Shown here: piece after piece, positions 34,960-44,592 of the stretch
Position numbering within the stretch: the stretch's first letter is position 1
How the letters are laid out: each line of letters begins with the position of its first letter
From: JAAFIP01 sp031367325
GTDB taxonomy: Bacteria > Pseudomonadota > Gammaproteobacteria > Burkholderiales > Burkholderiaceae_C
Assembly (NCBI GenBank): GCA_031367325.1
Contig: JANLPQ010000015.1
Span: 5,554-69,553 of the forward strand
Length of the DNA stretch: 64,000 nt
Direction: 5' to 3'
Notes under the pieces: model-generated
What the model saw: the letters and a program-made list of their open reading frames with translations, nothing else
Database searches by the model: none
Told to the model about the DNA's origin: nothing
Translations under genes and position numbers: made by a program

Positions 34960-35301
34960 ATGCGTTGGGTAAAGACCACCTTGACAAGTGTATGGGGCAT
35001 GATGGGTTTGCAGCCTATTCCCAATGAAGACGAATTGCACGACCGCACCGAAGAGATTCGTGAAAATATGTTGGATATTTTGGGTGAAAAAGGGGCAGAA
35101 CTACGACCGGTAGTGCGCCGCCGCATCCAGTACGCACCTGACATTGAAGCGCTGTGGTATTTGCGCAGCGACTGGATGACCACTGTGGCGGCCACTCAGG
35201 GCGAAACCGCGGCAGCAGGCCATGTGCGCCGTATCAATGCCAGCTTTTCTGGCCTGCTGCCTGAAGGCTTGCAATCTAGGCCTAGTAGCTTATCGCACTA
35301 G
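34960..35301 (+). CDS. Hypothetical protein (113 aa)
   Basis: Start at 34960 follows ACAGGACAAGTT-ATG; an upstream in-frame start at 34897 has no ribosome site. Soluble, with a charged central helix (EDELHDRTEEIRENMLDILG) and R-R-R-I-Q-Y; C-terminal part includes NASFSGLLPEGLQSRP. No recognised family. Good codon use supports it as real; it stands alone, convergent with the nitroreductase. Confidence 0.65.
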   Translation: MRWVKTTLTSVWGMMGLQPIPNEDELHDRTEEIRENMLDILGEKGAELRPVVRRRIQYAPDIEALWYLRSDWMTTVAATQGETAAAGHVRRINASFSGLLPEGLQSRPSSLSH

Positions 35302-35357
35302 GGCTAGCCGCTGTAGACATGAACTCAACCCAACAGGCAAGCCCATATTAATCGGGA

Positions 35358-36116
35358 TTAACTAAGCCAAGTCGTAAATTCCCTGGCATTCACCCTCGTA
35401 GTGGCAAACGTATTGACCAAAGCGCCCTCGTCTGCATAACCCAGCGCCATGCCGCACACCAACATTTCGCTGTCTGCTGCGCCGATATGGGGCAAGATAA
35501 TTTTGGCAAACCCGTTCCACGCGGCCTGTGGGCATGTGTGCAGCCCACGTGCACGGGCTGCCAGCATGATGTTCTGCAAAAACATGCCGTAGTCCAACAG
35601 GCTGCCGCGCCCCATCACTTTGTCGATAGTGAACATCAGCCCTACGGGTGCGTCAAAAAACTTGTAGTTGCGCTGGTGCTGTGCCTGCATGCCAGCCTTG
35701 TCGCCCTTGCCCAAACCTAGCACGCCATACAGTCCAAAGCCACACTCACGGCGGCGGTCAATATAGGGCGACACCCATTTTTCGGGATAGTAGTCGTAGG
35801 CCTCGGTGTACTGCGCGGCCAGTGTAGGGTCGGCGGCCACAGCGTCGTGCGCGGCGCATACTTTGGTCACCAAGTCGTCCTTGCTGGCGCCTTGCAGTAC
35901 ATACACCTTCCACGGCTGGGTGTTGGTGCCGCTGGGCGCACGGGCTGCCACCTCCAGCAAATCAGCCAGCAATTGCCGGTCAACCGCTTTGGGTAAAAAT
36001 GCGCGGTTGCTGTACCGGCTAAGCATGGCAGCGTCTACGCTGGCGCGGTCAGCCACTACCGTGCTGGCTTGCGCAGTGGGCAGAAGGTCGGTAAGTTTCA
36101 AAGTCGAATACTCCAT
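35358..36116 (-). CDS. Nitroreductase family protein
   Basis: FMN-dependent NAD(P)H nitro/quinone reductase, 252 aa. Seen: the FMN-phosphate site SRYSNRAFLPKAV (about 33-45), ARAPSGTNTQPWKVYV (about 58-73), DYGMFLQNIMLAARARGLHTCPQ and LVCGMALGYAD. Length and motif order match the NfnB-like group. Cytoplasmic; monocistronic. Confidence 0.92.
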   Translation of the reverse strand: MEYSTLKLTDLLPTAQASTVVADRASVDAAMLSRYSNRAFLPKAVDRQLLADLLEVAARAPSGTNTQPWKVYVLQGASKDDLVTKVCAAHDAVAADPTLAAQYTEAYDYYPEKWVSPYIDRRRECGFGLYGVLGLGKGDKAGMQAQHQRNYKFFDAPVGLMFTIDKVMGRGSLLDYGMFLQNIMLAARARGLHTCPQAAWNGFAKIILPHIGAADSEMLVCGMALGYADEGALVNTFATTRVNAREFTTWLS

Positions 36117-36180
36117 AAAGTGGTTGCTAACTGGCGCATGAAGTTATCCGCCATGAACACCACTGTGTCATGAATAGTGC

Positions 36181-36235
36181 TACTATTTAAATAGCTGCTT
36201 GAGCAGGTTTTACGTGGGTTAACAGACTAAAAAGC
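36181..36235 (+). repeat. Interspersed intergenic repeat
   Basis: TACTATTTAAATAGCTGCTTGAGCAGG core, then TTTTACGTGGGTTAACAGAC and a weakened second arm (TAAAAAGCATTAAAAAG). Located directly after the DUF1993 stop and upstream of the nitroreductase start on the minus strand. Confidence 0.75.
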
Positions 36236-36236
36236 A

Positions 36237-36752
36237 TTAAAAAGAGCCTACAAAATCCTTCTTGCTCAGCTCCACACCGTTGTGGCGCAGCAGGTTGTAC
36301 GCGGTGGTGACGTGAAAGTAAAAGTGCGGCATGGCGTAGTGAACCAAGTAGGTTTGGCCCGTAAAACGCTTTTCTTTGGGCGTGCCAGCTTGGGTAACAA
36401 TCTCGCGCGTGGCGGCGGTGTCGAACTGCTCTGGTTTCAGCGTCTCCATAAAGGCTTGCACAGCGGCAATGCGTGCCTGCAGCTGGGCAAACGTGGTCTC
36501 AGTGTCGTCCATCTTGGGCACGTCAACCCCTGCCAGGCGGGCTGCAGCGCCCTTGGAAAAATCGCAGGCTACTTGCACTTGGCGCACCAGTGCAAACATG
36601 TCGGGGAACAATCTGGCTTGCAGCAATGCGTTGGGGTCGATGCTTTTGGCGGTTGCATGGGCATCAGCTTTGGCCAGCACGGCAGCCAAACCACCTAAAA
36701 TTTGTTGCAGAACAGGCACGCTGGTAGCGTACATCGATGGGGTGGCAGTCAT
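36237..36752 (-). CDS. DUF1993 domain-containing protein
   Basis: 171 aa, helical, cytoplasmic. Typical family features: MYATSVPVLQQILGGLAAVLAKA at the start, RLFPDMFALVRQVQVACDFSKGAAARLAG, and FHVTTAYNLLRHNGVELSKKDFVG at the C-terminus. The fold is DinB-like; function unknown. Confidence 0.88.
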   Translation of the reverse strand: MTATPSMYATSVPVLQQILGGLAAVLAKADAHATAKSIDPNALLQARLFPDMFALVRQVQVACDFSKGAAARLAGVDVPKMDDTETTFAQLQARIAAVQAFMETLKPEQFDTAATREIVTQAGTPKEKRFTGQTYLVHYAMPHFYFHVTTAYNLLRHNGVELSKKDFVGSF

Positions 36753-36934
36753 AGCGGAGGCTTTCTAAGTGAAATGTCTACTGGGTGAAATACAGCCATG
36801 ATTGTCGCTGGTTCCAAGCTGGTTCCAAGCTGATAACTACAGCCCGCAAAACTTTACTAAGTTTGACTTACACAGCAGCAGCGAGCGCGCAATCACGCAC
36901 AATCAACCCATTGCATTGGACTACAACAAACTCT

Positions 36935-38401
36935 ATGGACGCATTTCAAACTCTGCTGAACAGCTTTTTCGCCTTCAAGGGCTATGTCATGCTGCCAGTG
37001 ATTATTTTTGCCATTGCGCTGGCGGTGCGGCTGCCTTTGCAACGGGCGGTGCTCAGCACGGTGTCGCTGGCCGCGGGCTTTGCCGGGGTGTTTATTGCGT
37101 TTAACTTTTTTGTGGCCAACATCAGCCCGGCGGTGCAGCAGCTGTCGCAGGTGCGGGGCCTGGCTTTTCCGGTGCTGGATGTTGGCTGGCCTCCGTTGGC
37201 CGCTATTACCTGGGCGTCGCCGCTGGCGGTGATCTCGATACCGCTGGTGTTGGTCGTCAACATCGCCATGTTGGCTATTGGCTGGACGCGTACTATCTAC
37301 ATTGACATCTGGAACTATTGGCACTTTGCGCTGCTGGGTGCACTGGTGATGACCACCACGGGCAGCATGGCGCTGGGCTTGTCCAGCGTGGTGCTGCTGG
37401 CGGTGTATTGCTTCAAAATGACCGAGTGGACAGCCCCCGATGTAGAACGCGAAATGGGGCTGCGCGGCATATCGGCGTCGCCTGTGTCGGTAAACGGCCT
37501 GGTGCCTTACACGGCCTGCGTAGACTGGCTGCTGCAGCGCACACCGTGGATTAAAAACATTCACTACAACCCCGAGTTGGCCTCTAAAAAAGCCCATGCA
37601 CACGACAAAGCAGACGACAAAACAGAGGGCAAAATAGACGGCAGCTTAGATGACAACACCGCGCGCCGCGTAACGTGGGCTAGCCTGCTCAGCGAGCCCA
37701 CGGTGATTGGCCTGCTGATGGGGCTGGCACTGGGCGTGGCTGCAGGCTACGGCGTGCGTGACACGCTAGAGCTGGGCGTGCACATTGCCGCGGTGATGTT
37801 TATTTTGCCGCAATGCGCAGGGTTGATAGGCCAAGCCATGATGCCCATTACCACCGCGTTGCGCGACCAAGTGGCGCGGCGCTTTCCGTCGCGGCACAAC
37901 CTGATCGTAGCGCTGGATACGGGGTTTTTGATGGGGCATAAATCGGTCATCATGACGGGGCTGATTTTGATGGCGCTGGCGATTGTGATTGCGCTGATTT
38001 TGCCGGGCAACAAGGTGCTGCCATTGGGCGACTTGCCCAATGTGATTTCGGTGATGTCGCTGTCGGTGCTGATGCTGCGGGGCAATGTGTTTCACGCTGT
38101 GCTGGCGGGCATTCCGGTCATCGTTGCCTTTTTACTGGTAGCGTCGCATTTGGCACCGCTGTACACCGACCTGGCTTTGAAAACACCGTCGTTCAACGCG
38201 CAGGGTTTGGGGCAGATCACTGCTTTTACCGACGGTGGACACCCCGTGCGCTTTGTGCTGCTGCAACTGTACCAAGGCCAGCTGTGGGCTTGGGGTGTTG
38301 CACTGCTGACGGGTGCGGCCATGGTGGTGGCACAGCGCAGGTTTAAGGCGGCTGAGGCGTTGAACTTGGTTGCACAAGATCAAAAAAATGTTTTGATCTA
38401 A
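36935..38401 (+). CDS. PTS galactitol-type IIC permease (orphan)
   Basis: Polytopic inner-membrane protein, 488 aa, matching the galactitol-specific IIC (GatC) family: ISPAVQQLSQVRGLAFPVLDVGWPPLAAITWASP near residues 60-95 and NVISVMSLSVLMLRGNVFHAVLAG late. A Lys/Asp-rich loop (about 222-240) is inserted mid-protein. ATG 36935 places the start at MDAFQTLL; the longer frame from 36785 adds a non-membrane leader. No IIA or IIB genes are in the window, so it either uses distant PTS parts or works as a secondary transporter. Confidence 0.85.
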   Translation: MDAFQTLLNSFFAFKGYVMLPVIIFAIALAVRLPLQRAVLSTVSLAAGFAGVFIAFNFFVANISPAVQQLSQVRGLAFPVLDVGWPPLAAITWASPLAVISIPLVLVVNIAMLAIGWTRTIYIDIWNYWHFALLGALVMTTTGSMALGLSSVVLLAVYCFKMTEWTAPDVEREMGLRGISASPVSVNGLVPYTACVDWLLQRTPWIKNIHYNPELASKKAHAHDKADDKTEGKIDGSLDDNTARRVTWASLLSEPTVIGLLMGLALGVAAGYGVRDTLELGVHIAAVMFILPQCAGLIGQAMMPITTALRDQVARRFPSRHNLIVALDTGFLMGHKSVIMTGLILMALAIVIALILPGNKVLPLGDLPNVISVMSLSVLMLRGNVFHAVLAGIPVIVAFLLVASHLAPLYTDLALKTPSFNAQGLGQITAFTDGGHPVRFVLLQLYQGQLWAWGVALLTGAAMVVAQRRFKAAEALNLVAQDQKNVLI

Positions 38402-38524
38402 TCACTTGATCAGTTTGCGTGCCGTAAATAGGTCTTTGGGCTGATGCAAGACTTCAATTTTAAGATCAGGCTTTTGAATGACTAAATGACAACAACATTC
38501 TTTCTTCAAAACACATAAGTTAAT

Positions 38525-39112
38525 CTACAACCAACCCATACGCCGAGCGATGAAAAAATAAACTGCCTCTATTGGCTCCGCGATTCGGCGTGCCGTCAGG
38601 GAAAGAAATGGTGCGAAAGTTGCAACGTTGACCAATGCCACCGCCATAGATCCAGCGATATCAAACGGAAAGTGCACACCCAAAAACACCCTCGCCCAAC
38701 TTGTCAGTGCGGCCAACAACATCGCAATCCAGCTTGATGGTCGTGCGGGCGACCAATACAGCATTCCAAACGCAATCGTCCACATGAAGGTCGCGTGGTC
38801 GCTCGGAAAACTTGCCTCGGGCGCGTGTGCCAGGTAAGTTTGACCCAAACCAATCATGAAGGGGCGGGGGTGAAAAAATGCCAGCCCAAAAAGATAATTG
38901 ATGGCCAGCGCTGGTACCACTGCAAGTACAATATGAACGACCACGCTGCGGTCGCGCGAATTGCCCCGCAACCAACGCCACAACACGATGGCGGCCAGTA
39001 ACACAATTGAATACTTGGCGGCACTAATAGACAGATACAGCGAAAGGCCTGTTAGTCCGGCTGGTGCGTTTAAGGCAAGGAACAGGCTGCGGTTGATTCC
39101 TTCAACATCCAT
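38525..39112 (-). CDS. PAP2-family undecaprenyl-diphosphatase (BcrC-like)
   Basis: 195 aa membrane phosphatase recycling the undecaprenyl carrier or acting on other lipid phosphates. Seen: the three PAP2 motifs FFHPRPF (about 79-85), SFPSDHATF (about 100-108) and RVFLGVHFPFD (about 140-150), and about five hydrophobic segments. It begins 15 nt after the MFS stop, as last gene of the envelope-modification run. Confidence 0.9.
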   Translation of the reverse strand: MDVEGINRSLFLALNAPAGLTGLSLYLSISAAKYSIVLLAAIVLWRWLRGNSRDRSVVVHIVLAVVPALAINYLFGLAFFHPRPFMIGLGQTYLAHAPEASFPSDHATFMWTIAFGMLYWSPARPSSWIAMLLAALTSWARVFLGVHFPFDIAGSMAVALVNVATFAPFLSLTARRIAEPIEAVYFFIARRMGWL

Positions 39113-39127
39113 AATTTTTCTGTCCTT

Positions 39128-40288
39128 CTAAAGCGTACGCGACTTTAACCAAGCCGCGCTGACCAAAGCCACTGCGGCAGCCGTTCCAAAGGCCAAAGGC
39201 GGGCCTGCCAATGACCACAGCAGACCAAAAAGCAGTCCAGACGGAATGGCCACGACTCCTGTGACCATGTAATACCAGCCAAACGCGGTGCCTTTTTCTG
39301 ACTCGGGTGCTAATTCACTCACTAGGGAGCGCTCTACGCCTTCACTGATGCCGCTCAGCAGTCCGTAGACGCTGACAGCTATCCACAAAGCGGTTTCGCT
39401 ACCAGCCATCGCCAGGCCTGCGTAACCCACAGCAAGCGTGACCCAGTTAAACAACGTGAGCGTGCGTTTTGACATTCGATCAGCCAGTGGCGCGCCAAGG
39501 TAAGCCGTGAGTGTCTGCAACGCTGCCAGCCATGCCCAAAGCAATAGCAAAGTCACCGTTTGCATGCCCAGTTCATGGCCGCGCAAAATAATGAAGGCTT
39601 CAGAAGCCTTGGCAAAGCAAAACAGGGCCAGAACTTGAAGATATCGCTGTAGAGGTGGCGCAACACCACGCCGTGTAAGCGGCGGGCGCGCAGACGGCTC
39701 GGGTACTTGGGCTGCCGCAATGCGGGCAGGCACCGGTAGCAGCATGAGCACAATCAGCACTGCTACGCCAGGTAATGCTGACAACGCGATAACCTGCGTG
39801 ATACCAAGGCCCGTCCAGCTCAACGCGGCTGCGGCCAACAGCGTGCCGATCACAGCACCCGCGTAATCCATGGCCCGGCTCAATCCGTACATACGGCCTC
39901 GCTGATCAGCTGGGGTAGCGTCGGCCAATATGGCATCGCGAGGCGCGCCACGAATGCCTTTACCTAGACGGTCGGAGCTGCGCAGTGCGGCTACCGTCAC
40001 CCAAGATCCGGCCAGTGCCATTAACGGCCGCGAAAGTGCTGCAAGCCCATAACCTAATATCACCATCGATTTGCGTTGCCGCGGCTTGACATCCGCACGC
40101 CTCCCAGCCCAAAGTTTGAGCACTGCAGCTACTGCATCAGCAAGGCCTTCAACCAACCCCAGCACTATGGGGCCCGCCGCCAGCACGCTTGCCAGCAAAA
40201 TGGGTATCAGCGGGGCCACCATTTGCGCAGAAACTTCGTTTAAAAAGCTCACTGCTGCAAACATCAGCACGGGTTTGGGCATTCGCAT
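39128..40288 (-). CDS. MFS transporter
   Basis: 386 aa, twelve predicted transmembrane segments. Seen: GLVEGLADAVAAVLKLWAGRRAD with the loop 2-3 pattern, SSDRLGKGIRGAPRDAILAD, and SVYGLLSGISEGVERSLVSELAP in the C-half. This subtype is a drug/metabolite exporter-like group whose substrates are largely unassigned. Located between the ArnT-like transferase and the BcrC-like phosphatase on the same strand. Confidence 0.88.
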   Translation of the reverse strand: MRMPKPVLMFAAVSFLNEVSAQMVAPLIPILLASVLAAGPIVLGLVEGLADAVAAVLKLWAGRRADVKPRQRKSMVILGYGLAALSRPLMALAGSWVTVAALRSSDRLGKGIRGAPRDAILADATPADQRGRMYGLSRAMDYAGAVIGTLLAAAALSWTGLGITQVIALSALPGVAVLIVLMLLPVPARIAAAQVPEPSARPPLTRRGVAPPLQRYLQVLALFCFAKASEAFIILRGHELGMQTVTLLLLWAWLAALQTLTAYLGAPLADRMSKRTLTLFNWVTLAVGYAGLAMAGSETALWIAVSVYGLLSGISEGVERSLVSELAPESEKGTAFGWYYMVTGVVAIPSGLLFGLLWSLAGPPLAFGTAAAVALVSAAWLKSRTL

Positions 40289-40385
40289 CAGGTGGACCTA
40301 GATTGATAAACGGGTGCAAACAGCAGCAAGCGCATGAACACAATCGTGAGGCTAATATTTATCAATTATCTGAATCATTGCACAT

Positions 40386-41834
40386 CTAACGCCAGCGCAG
40401 CAGCAGCATCGAGCCGCGACATGAGAGTTGCTTCAGGCGCTGTCGGACGGTTTGAGGCAAAGCTGCGTATTGCCCTGAAGACATAACCACCAAAGCCGAT
40501 GCACCGCCCTGTTCGGTATCGAGTTTTGCAAGGTCACTGAGCAGTTGGGCGCGGCCGTCGGAATAAAACGACGCCGAAAACGGAACATCGCCTAAGCAAT
40601 ACAGTAGCTCACCCGCTTGCACTTGAGCTCGGTAGTCCATCATCAGCGAGCGTGCCGATTTGCGGTTTGTATAGTCAGTGCTGTTAGCCAATGCAACGCA
40701 AACAACCAGTGTTATGGTGCAAATCCACACGCCCGCAGTAAGCACCTTCTCGGTGGCTCGACCCGACTGCATGGATGTCCATAACGCTGCCAATACAGCC
40801 AGCGCAGGCAATCCGGGCAGCACGTAAGTCCAGAGAAGGTTTCCTGAAAATGTGAAGAACAAGCAAGGCCACACACCCCACAGCAGAAGATACAAACGCT
40901 CGTCGTTATTAACCTTGAGCATCGGAATCAAGATTGGCTGCCGACGCCGAAAAAACGCAAGAGGCAGCAGTAAAAAAGGCCAAGGTGTGAGCGCAAAAAC
41001 CCCCAGCAACCAAATTCCGCCGCGCGGAAATGCATGCGCCGAGCCGTATCGGTCACCTGCCCAGCCTGACGTGACAAAGCGTTGGAAATGCTCACCCACT
41101 AAAAAATAATTTAAGAAACCTGGTGTGCGGAACTCCGCCATCACATACCACGGCATTGAAAACAGCAGTACTAAAAGCAGGATACGCACCCACGCAATGC
41201 GCCTCCACCCATCAAGCAAACGCCGCTGCCAAATCAGCCAAATGCCAATCGGCGCGCCGCACAACACCAGCGCCAGCGGGCCCTTGGCCAACAGACCGAT
41301 GACCAAACCAAGCACTATAAGCAACTGCCACGGCCAAGTTTTGCCAACATCATCGCGCAGCGCGAACCAAAGGCCGACCATAACCAGCGTTGTTCCCAAA
41401 GTCAAAGTCATGTCAGTCATGACCGCACCAGAAGCAACAACAAACAGCAAACTCGCGCCGAGCAGTGCAACCGCATGCCAAGCAGTCCGCCTGGATTGAT
41501 GCGCTGCGTACCGCCAAGTTGCAGCGGCCACAGCGATTGCCAAAATCAAATGGGGCAAACGACCAGCAAACTCATTGATACCAAACAGCTTTAAGCCAAG
41601 GGCTGTAGCCCAAATCGACAGCGGTGGCTTGCCCCAAAATGGCTCGTCATTGGTAAACCACGGCGTTATCCAATCTGCCCGCTCCACCATGCGACGGGCA
41701 ATGTCACCGTAGCGTGCCTCTGTGGTGTCCATCAAAGGATAAAGTGCAAGCGAAATCAGGCGTACCACAAGCAGTACCGCCAGCGCCCAAAGCAGCATGC
41801 GCGACACCGAGTGGTGATTGTTTTCTGTTTTCAT
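40386..41834 (-). CDS. Glycosyltransferase family 39 (ArnT-like) membrane protein
   Basis: 482 aa polytopic GT-C enzyme. N-terminal periplasmic loop holds the catalytic MDTTEARYGDIARRM (about 34-48) and NDEPFWGKPPLSIW (about 60-73) seen in ArnT, which transfers aminoarabinose from undecaprenyl phosphate to lipid A. Start overlaps the GT2 stop by four bases. With a GtrA and a polyprenyl-phosphate glycosyltransferase it forms a three-gene unit for adding a sugar to an envelope acceptor; the sugar is not determined. Confidence 0.9.
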   Translation of the reverse strand: MKTENNHHSVSRMLLWALAVLLVVRLISLALYPLMDTTEARYGDIARRMVERADWITPWFTNDEPFWGKPPLSIWATALGLKLFGINEFAGRLPHLILAIAVAAATWRYAAHQSRRTAWHAVALLGASLLFVVASGAVMTDMTLTLGTTLVMVGLWFALRDDVGKTWPWQLLIVLGLVIGLLAKGPLALVLCGAPIGIWLIWQRRLLDGWRRIAWVRILLLVLLFSMPWYVMAEFRTPGFLNYFLVGEHFQRFVTSGWAGDRYGSAHAFPRGGIWLLGVFALTPWPFLLLPLAFFRRRQPILIPMLKVNNDERLYLLLWGVWPCLFFTFSGNLLWTYVLPGLPALAVLAALWTSMQSGRATEKVLTAGVWICTITLVVCVALANSTDYTNRKSARSLMMDYRAQVQAGELLYCLGDVPFSASFYSDGRAQLLSDLAKLDTEQGGASALVVMSSGQYAALPQTVRQRLKQLSCRGSMLLLRWR

Positions 41835-42841
41835 TGAATAAATACTTTGGAAGCTTGTTGTTGCTCAACTGCTTGAGAAGGAAGTTGCTCTTCAATAAAG
41901 TATAGGGGTCTGCGTTTGGTTTCCATGAACATTCTCCCCAAGTACTCGCCCAAAATTCCGATGCCCAGAAGCTGCAATCCACCCATTAAAAGTACAGCAA
42001 CAATCAAGGTTGGAAAACCTTGCACCGCTTCGCCTACTACAAAGGTTTTTAAGACATAAAACAATGTCATCGCAAAAGCAGCCGCTGCGCTCAAAAGGCC
42101 AGTTAACGAGGCAACTCTCAGCGGAGTTACAGAAAACGAGGTAATTCCCTCTGCAGCCAAAGACCATAACTTTAAGTAGTTTTGTTTGCCTAACCCGGCC
42201 ACGCGTGCATCCCTGTCGTAGATAATTGTGACTTGACTAAAGCCTACCCAAGCAAACAAACCCTTCATGTAGCGATTGCGCTCCGGTAGGGCATTTAAGG
42301 CCTCTACAGAACGCCGACTAAACAGACGAAAGTCGCCCACATCTTCTGGAATAGACACATCGCTGATCCGATTGAGTAACCGGTAAAACGCATGGGCCGA
42401 CAACTTCTTAAACCATGTTTCCCCAGCGCGATGGCGACGGCGCATGTTCACCACATCTGCTCCTTCAAGCCATGCGTTCAACATCATCGGAATCAGCTCA
42501 GGCGGATCCTGCAAATCCGCGTCAATAATCACCACGCAGTCTCCGCCAGAGCTCTGCAAACCAGCACTTAGTGCCAATTCTTTGCCAAAGTTGCGTGAAA
42601 ACTTAAGCAAGCCTATGCACGGATCGTTCAAGCGCAATCGTTTGATTAGGTCGGTTGTGCTATCAGTACTGCCATCATCCACAAAAATTATCTCGTGTGG
42701 AATATTAAGATCGCAGAGAACATTTTTCAGACGCCGATGCAGTATTGGTAGAACGACTTCCTCGTTGAAGGTAGGCACCACCACGCTCAACAGATAGGGA
42801 TGATGCGCAGAAGTCTCGCCTGCCGTGGTAGAGCGCATCAC
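41831..42841 (-). CDS. Polyprenyl-phosphate glycosyltransferase (GT2, ArnC/GtrB-like)
   Basis: 336 aa. Cytoplasmic GT2 domain with LSVVVPTFNEEVVLPIL, DDGSTDST, and DADLQDPPE (DXD), then GDFRLFSRR, and two C-terminal transmembrane segments (about 240-310). Transfers a sugar from a nucleotide donor to undecaprenyl phosphate, providing the lipid-linked donor for the ArnT-like enzyme. Overlaps gtrA and the GT39 gene by four bases at each end. Confidence 0.93.
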   Translation of the reverse strand: MMRSTTAGETSAHHPYLLSVVVPTFNEEVVLPILHRRLKNVLCDLNIPHEIIFVDDGSTDSTTDLIKRLRLNDPCIGLLKFSRNFGKELALSAGLQSSGGDCVVIIDADLQDPPELIPMMLNAWLEGADVVNMRRRHRAGETWFKKLSAHAFYRLLNRISDVSIPEDVGDFRLFSRRSVEALNALPERNRYMKGLFAWVGFSQVTIIYDRDARVAGLGKQNYLKLWSLAAEGITSFSVTPLRVASLTGLLSAAAAFAMTLFYVLKTFVVGEAVQGFPTLIVAVLLMGGLQLLGIGILGEYLGRMFMETKRRPLYFIEEQLPSQAVEQQQASKVFIQ

Positions 42842-43197
42842 GCAAAGCTCCAGTGACTATTTAAAAGAAAAGTCAGGAAAACAACAATGATTGTCGCAAT
42901 CAACTGGGCTATCAAATAATGCAGCCCAAGTATGTTGCCTAACCAGACTATGGCACTGTTTAAAACGGCACCCATCGTTGCTACCGCCAGGAAGCGGGGA
43001 AGCGCCGCTGTAGTATGTGGACGACTTGCAAATGTGATTGCGCATTGCCCGAAAAAAGCCACACCTGCACCGACACAAGCACCTAAAAAGGTGGCCACAG
43101 TAGCATCCAACCCGGCAATTTCTACTAGACCGATTAGGAGCAGATAATGGCAACCTGTAGCAAAGCCGCCTACAGCAATGTAATGTAACAATGACAA
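42838..43197 (-). CDS. GtrA family flippase-like protein
   Basis: 119 aa, four transmembrane helices, GtrA/DPMS3 family, proposed to flip polyprenyl-phosphate sugars across the inner membrane. Seen: YIAVGGFATGCHYLLLIGL at the start and FLLNSHWSF at the end. First gene of the GtrA-GT2-GT39 unit, about 130 bp downstream of the sensor kinase gene on the same strand. Confidence 0.88.
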   Translation of the reverse strand: MSLLHYIAVGGFATGCHYLLLIGLVEIAGLDATVATFLGACVGAGVAFFGQCAITFASRPHTTAALPRFLAVATMGAVLNSAIVWLGNILGLHYLIAQLIATIIVVFLTFLLNSHWSFA

Positions 43198-43326
43198 GAA
43201 ATGCCTTTGAGTTTTATGAACCTCTATGGTATTCGTGTCGCTGTTAGGAAAGCGTTAAGGCCTTAGGCGGCAATGTGTAGCCGAAGTAACCCCACCGACT
43301 AAAGCCGAGACATTAAACTGGATACC

Positions 43327-44592
43327 TTACAAAGCGCGGCGTTGGGAACCCGGTATGCGTAATGTTGCGCGGGTACCGCCGTCGACACGGTCCTCTATCA
43401 CCAGCGCCCAGCCAAGATGAGCAACGCAGCGTTCGGCGATGGAGAGACCCAGCCCCGCCCCTGAGGAGCGCTCTGCAGGCCCGCGCGCGAATCTTGCAAA
43501 GGGTCGTACCTTTATTAAGGCAGGCAGTCCGGGGCCGGTGTCCTCTACGCAAATCGTGTCAACACTCAAAGAAACATCTATCGTTCCACATTCAGTATAT
43601 TGGCAGGCGTTACGCACTAGGTTACAAATCACCATGCTAACCAGCTCGGGGCGGACGAATGCGTGTGCTGCATCATCAATATCGGTTTGCAGGGTTACGG
43701 GTTTGTCGGTTAACAAAGGTGCGCACCGTTCGACTTCGCGGCGGATCAGCGGTGCCAGCGCAGTGCGTGGCACATCAAGTGCCTGCGGAGCTCGGGCAAG
43801 TATCAGTAAGGCCGTGATGCGTTCGCTAGCATCATCTGCAGCCCGCGCTATACGCTCGGAAATGCCGCGCAAAGCCGAGTCGCGCAGTGCATGCATCGCT
43901 AACACTTCGGTGGCACCAACAATTACGGTGATCGGCGTGCGCAATTCATGGCTAACGTCAGCCGTAAACCGGCGTTCGCGCTCCAAAAATTGCTCCAGCG
44001 CACCCGCACGCTGCGCAAAGGCACGCGCCAGTACCCCAATCTCATCGTTCTCATCAAGGGACGGCAAGGCGTGGGGCGCTACCTGCTGCTGCACGGCTTG
44101 CGCTAGATCGGTTAACGGCGCAACCACGGGATTGACGGTCAAATGTCCAAGAATAACCGCCATCAACAGCGCGGCAATAACGCCGCAAACCAGCGTGAGC
44201 AGCACAATATTTTCAATCGCTACCAAACCGCTTTGCTCATCCACAATAATAAAACGCTGCCTCGCCTCGTCGCGCACCAGCATATGCAGCGACTTTCCAT
44301 CGCGAACCCATTCGCGGTAGCCTGGGGCCAAGCCACGCATTTCGGCTGGAATCAAGTCACCGTAGAGTAGTTGCAGTCCTGTGGGAGTGTCCAGAACCTC
44401 GCCTGAGCGGAGCCTTTTAATCAGCCATTCGCCTTGGGTAGCTAGGCGATCGTCAACCAATCTACCCTCAAGGGTGTTGAGCGTGAAAAACATAAGCGTG
44501 GCAAATAATCCGCAAACCACCGCTGTGAGCAGCGCATAGGTCACTATGACGCGTCTGCGCAAGGACATTCGTCGCGGCGCTGCTCGTTTCAT
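43327..44592 (-). CDS. Sensor histidine kinase (PmrB/QseC-like)
   Basis: 421 aa from the ATG at 44592, which overlaps the response-regulator stop as ATGA; the longer frame to 44649 runs inside the regulator gene. Two transmembrane segments (about 14-38 and 127-148) flank a short periplasmic sensor of about 88 residues. HAMP-like linker, then HisKA FTADVSHELRTPI (His215), N-box MVICNLVRNACQY, G1 VEDTGPGLP and G2 GAGLGLSIAERC. Likely input: a membrane or cation/peptide signal, by analogy with PmrB; not shown. Confidence 0.93.
   Translation of the reverse strand: MKRAAPRRMSLRRRVIVTYALLTAVVCGLFATLMFFTLNTLEGRLVDDRLATQGEWLIKRLRSGEVLDTPTGLQLLYGDLIPAEMRGLAPGYREWVRDGKSLHMLVRDEARQRFIIVDEQSGLVAIENIVLLTLVCGVIAALLMAVILGHLTVNPVVAPLTDLAQAVQQQVAPHALPSLDENDEIGVLARAFAQRAGALEQFLERERRFTADVSHELRTPITVIVGATEVLAMHALRDSALRGISERIARAADDASERITALLILARAPQALDVPRTALAPLIRREVERCAPLLTDKPVTLQTDIDDAAHAFVRPELVSMVICNLVRNACQYTECGTIDVSLSVDTICVEDTGPGLPALIKVRPFARFARGPAERSSGAGLGLSIAERCVAHLGWALVIEDRVDGGTRATLRIPGSQRRAL

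Noticed and set aside
36893..37603. Antisense 236-aa His/Gln/Arg-rich frame over the PTS permease
   Set aside because: Composition is the reverse-strand image of hydrophobic transmembrane codons.
43439..44320. Long antisense frame (293 aa) over the sensor kinase
   Set aside because: Mirror-frame artefact of GC-biased codons; the kinase on the minus strand has complete HisKA and ATPase motifs.
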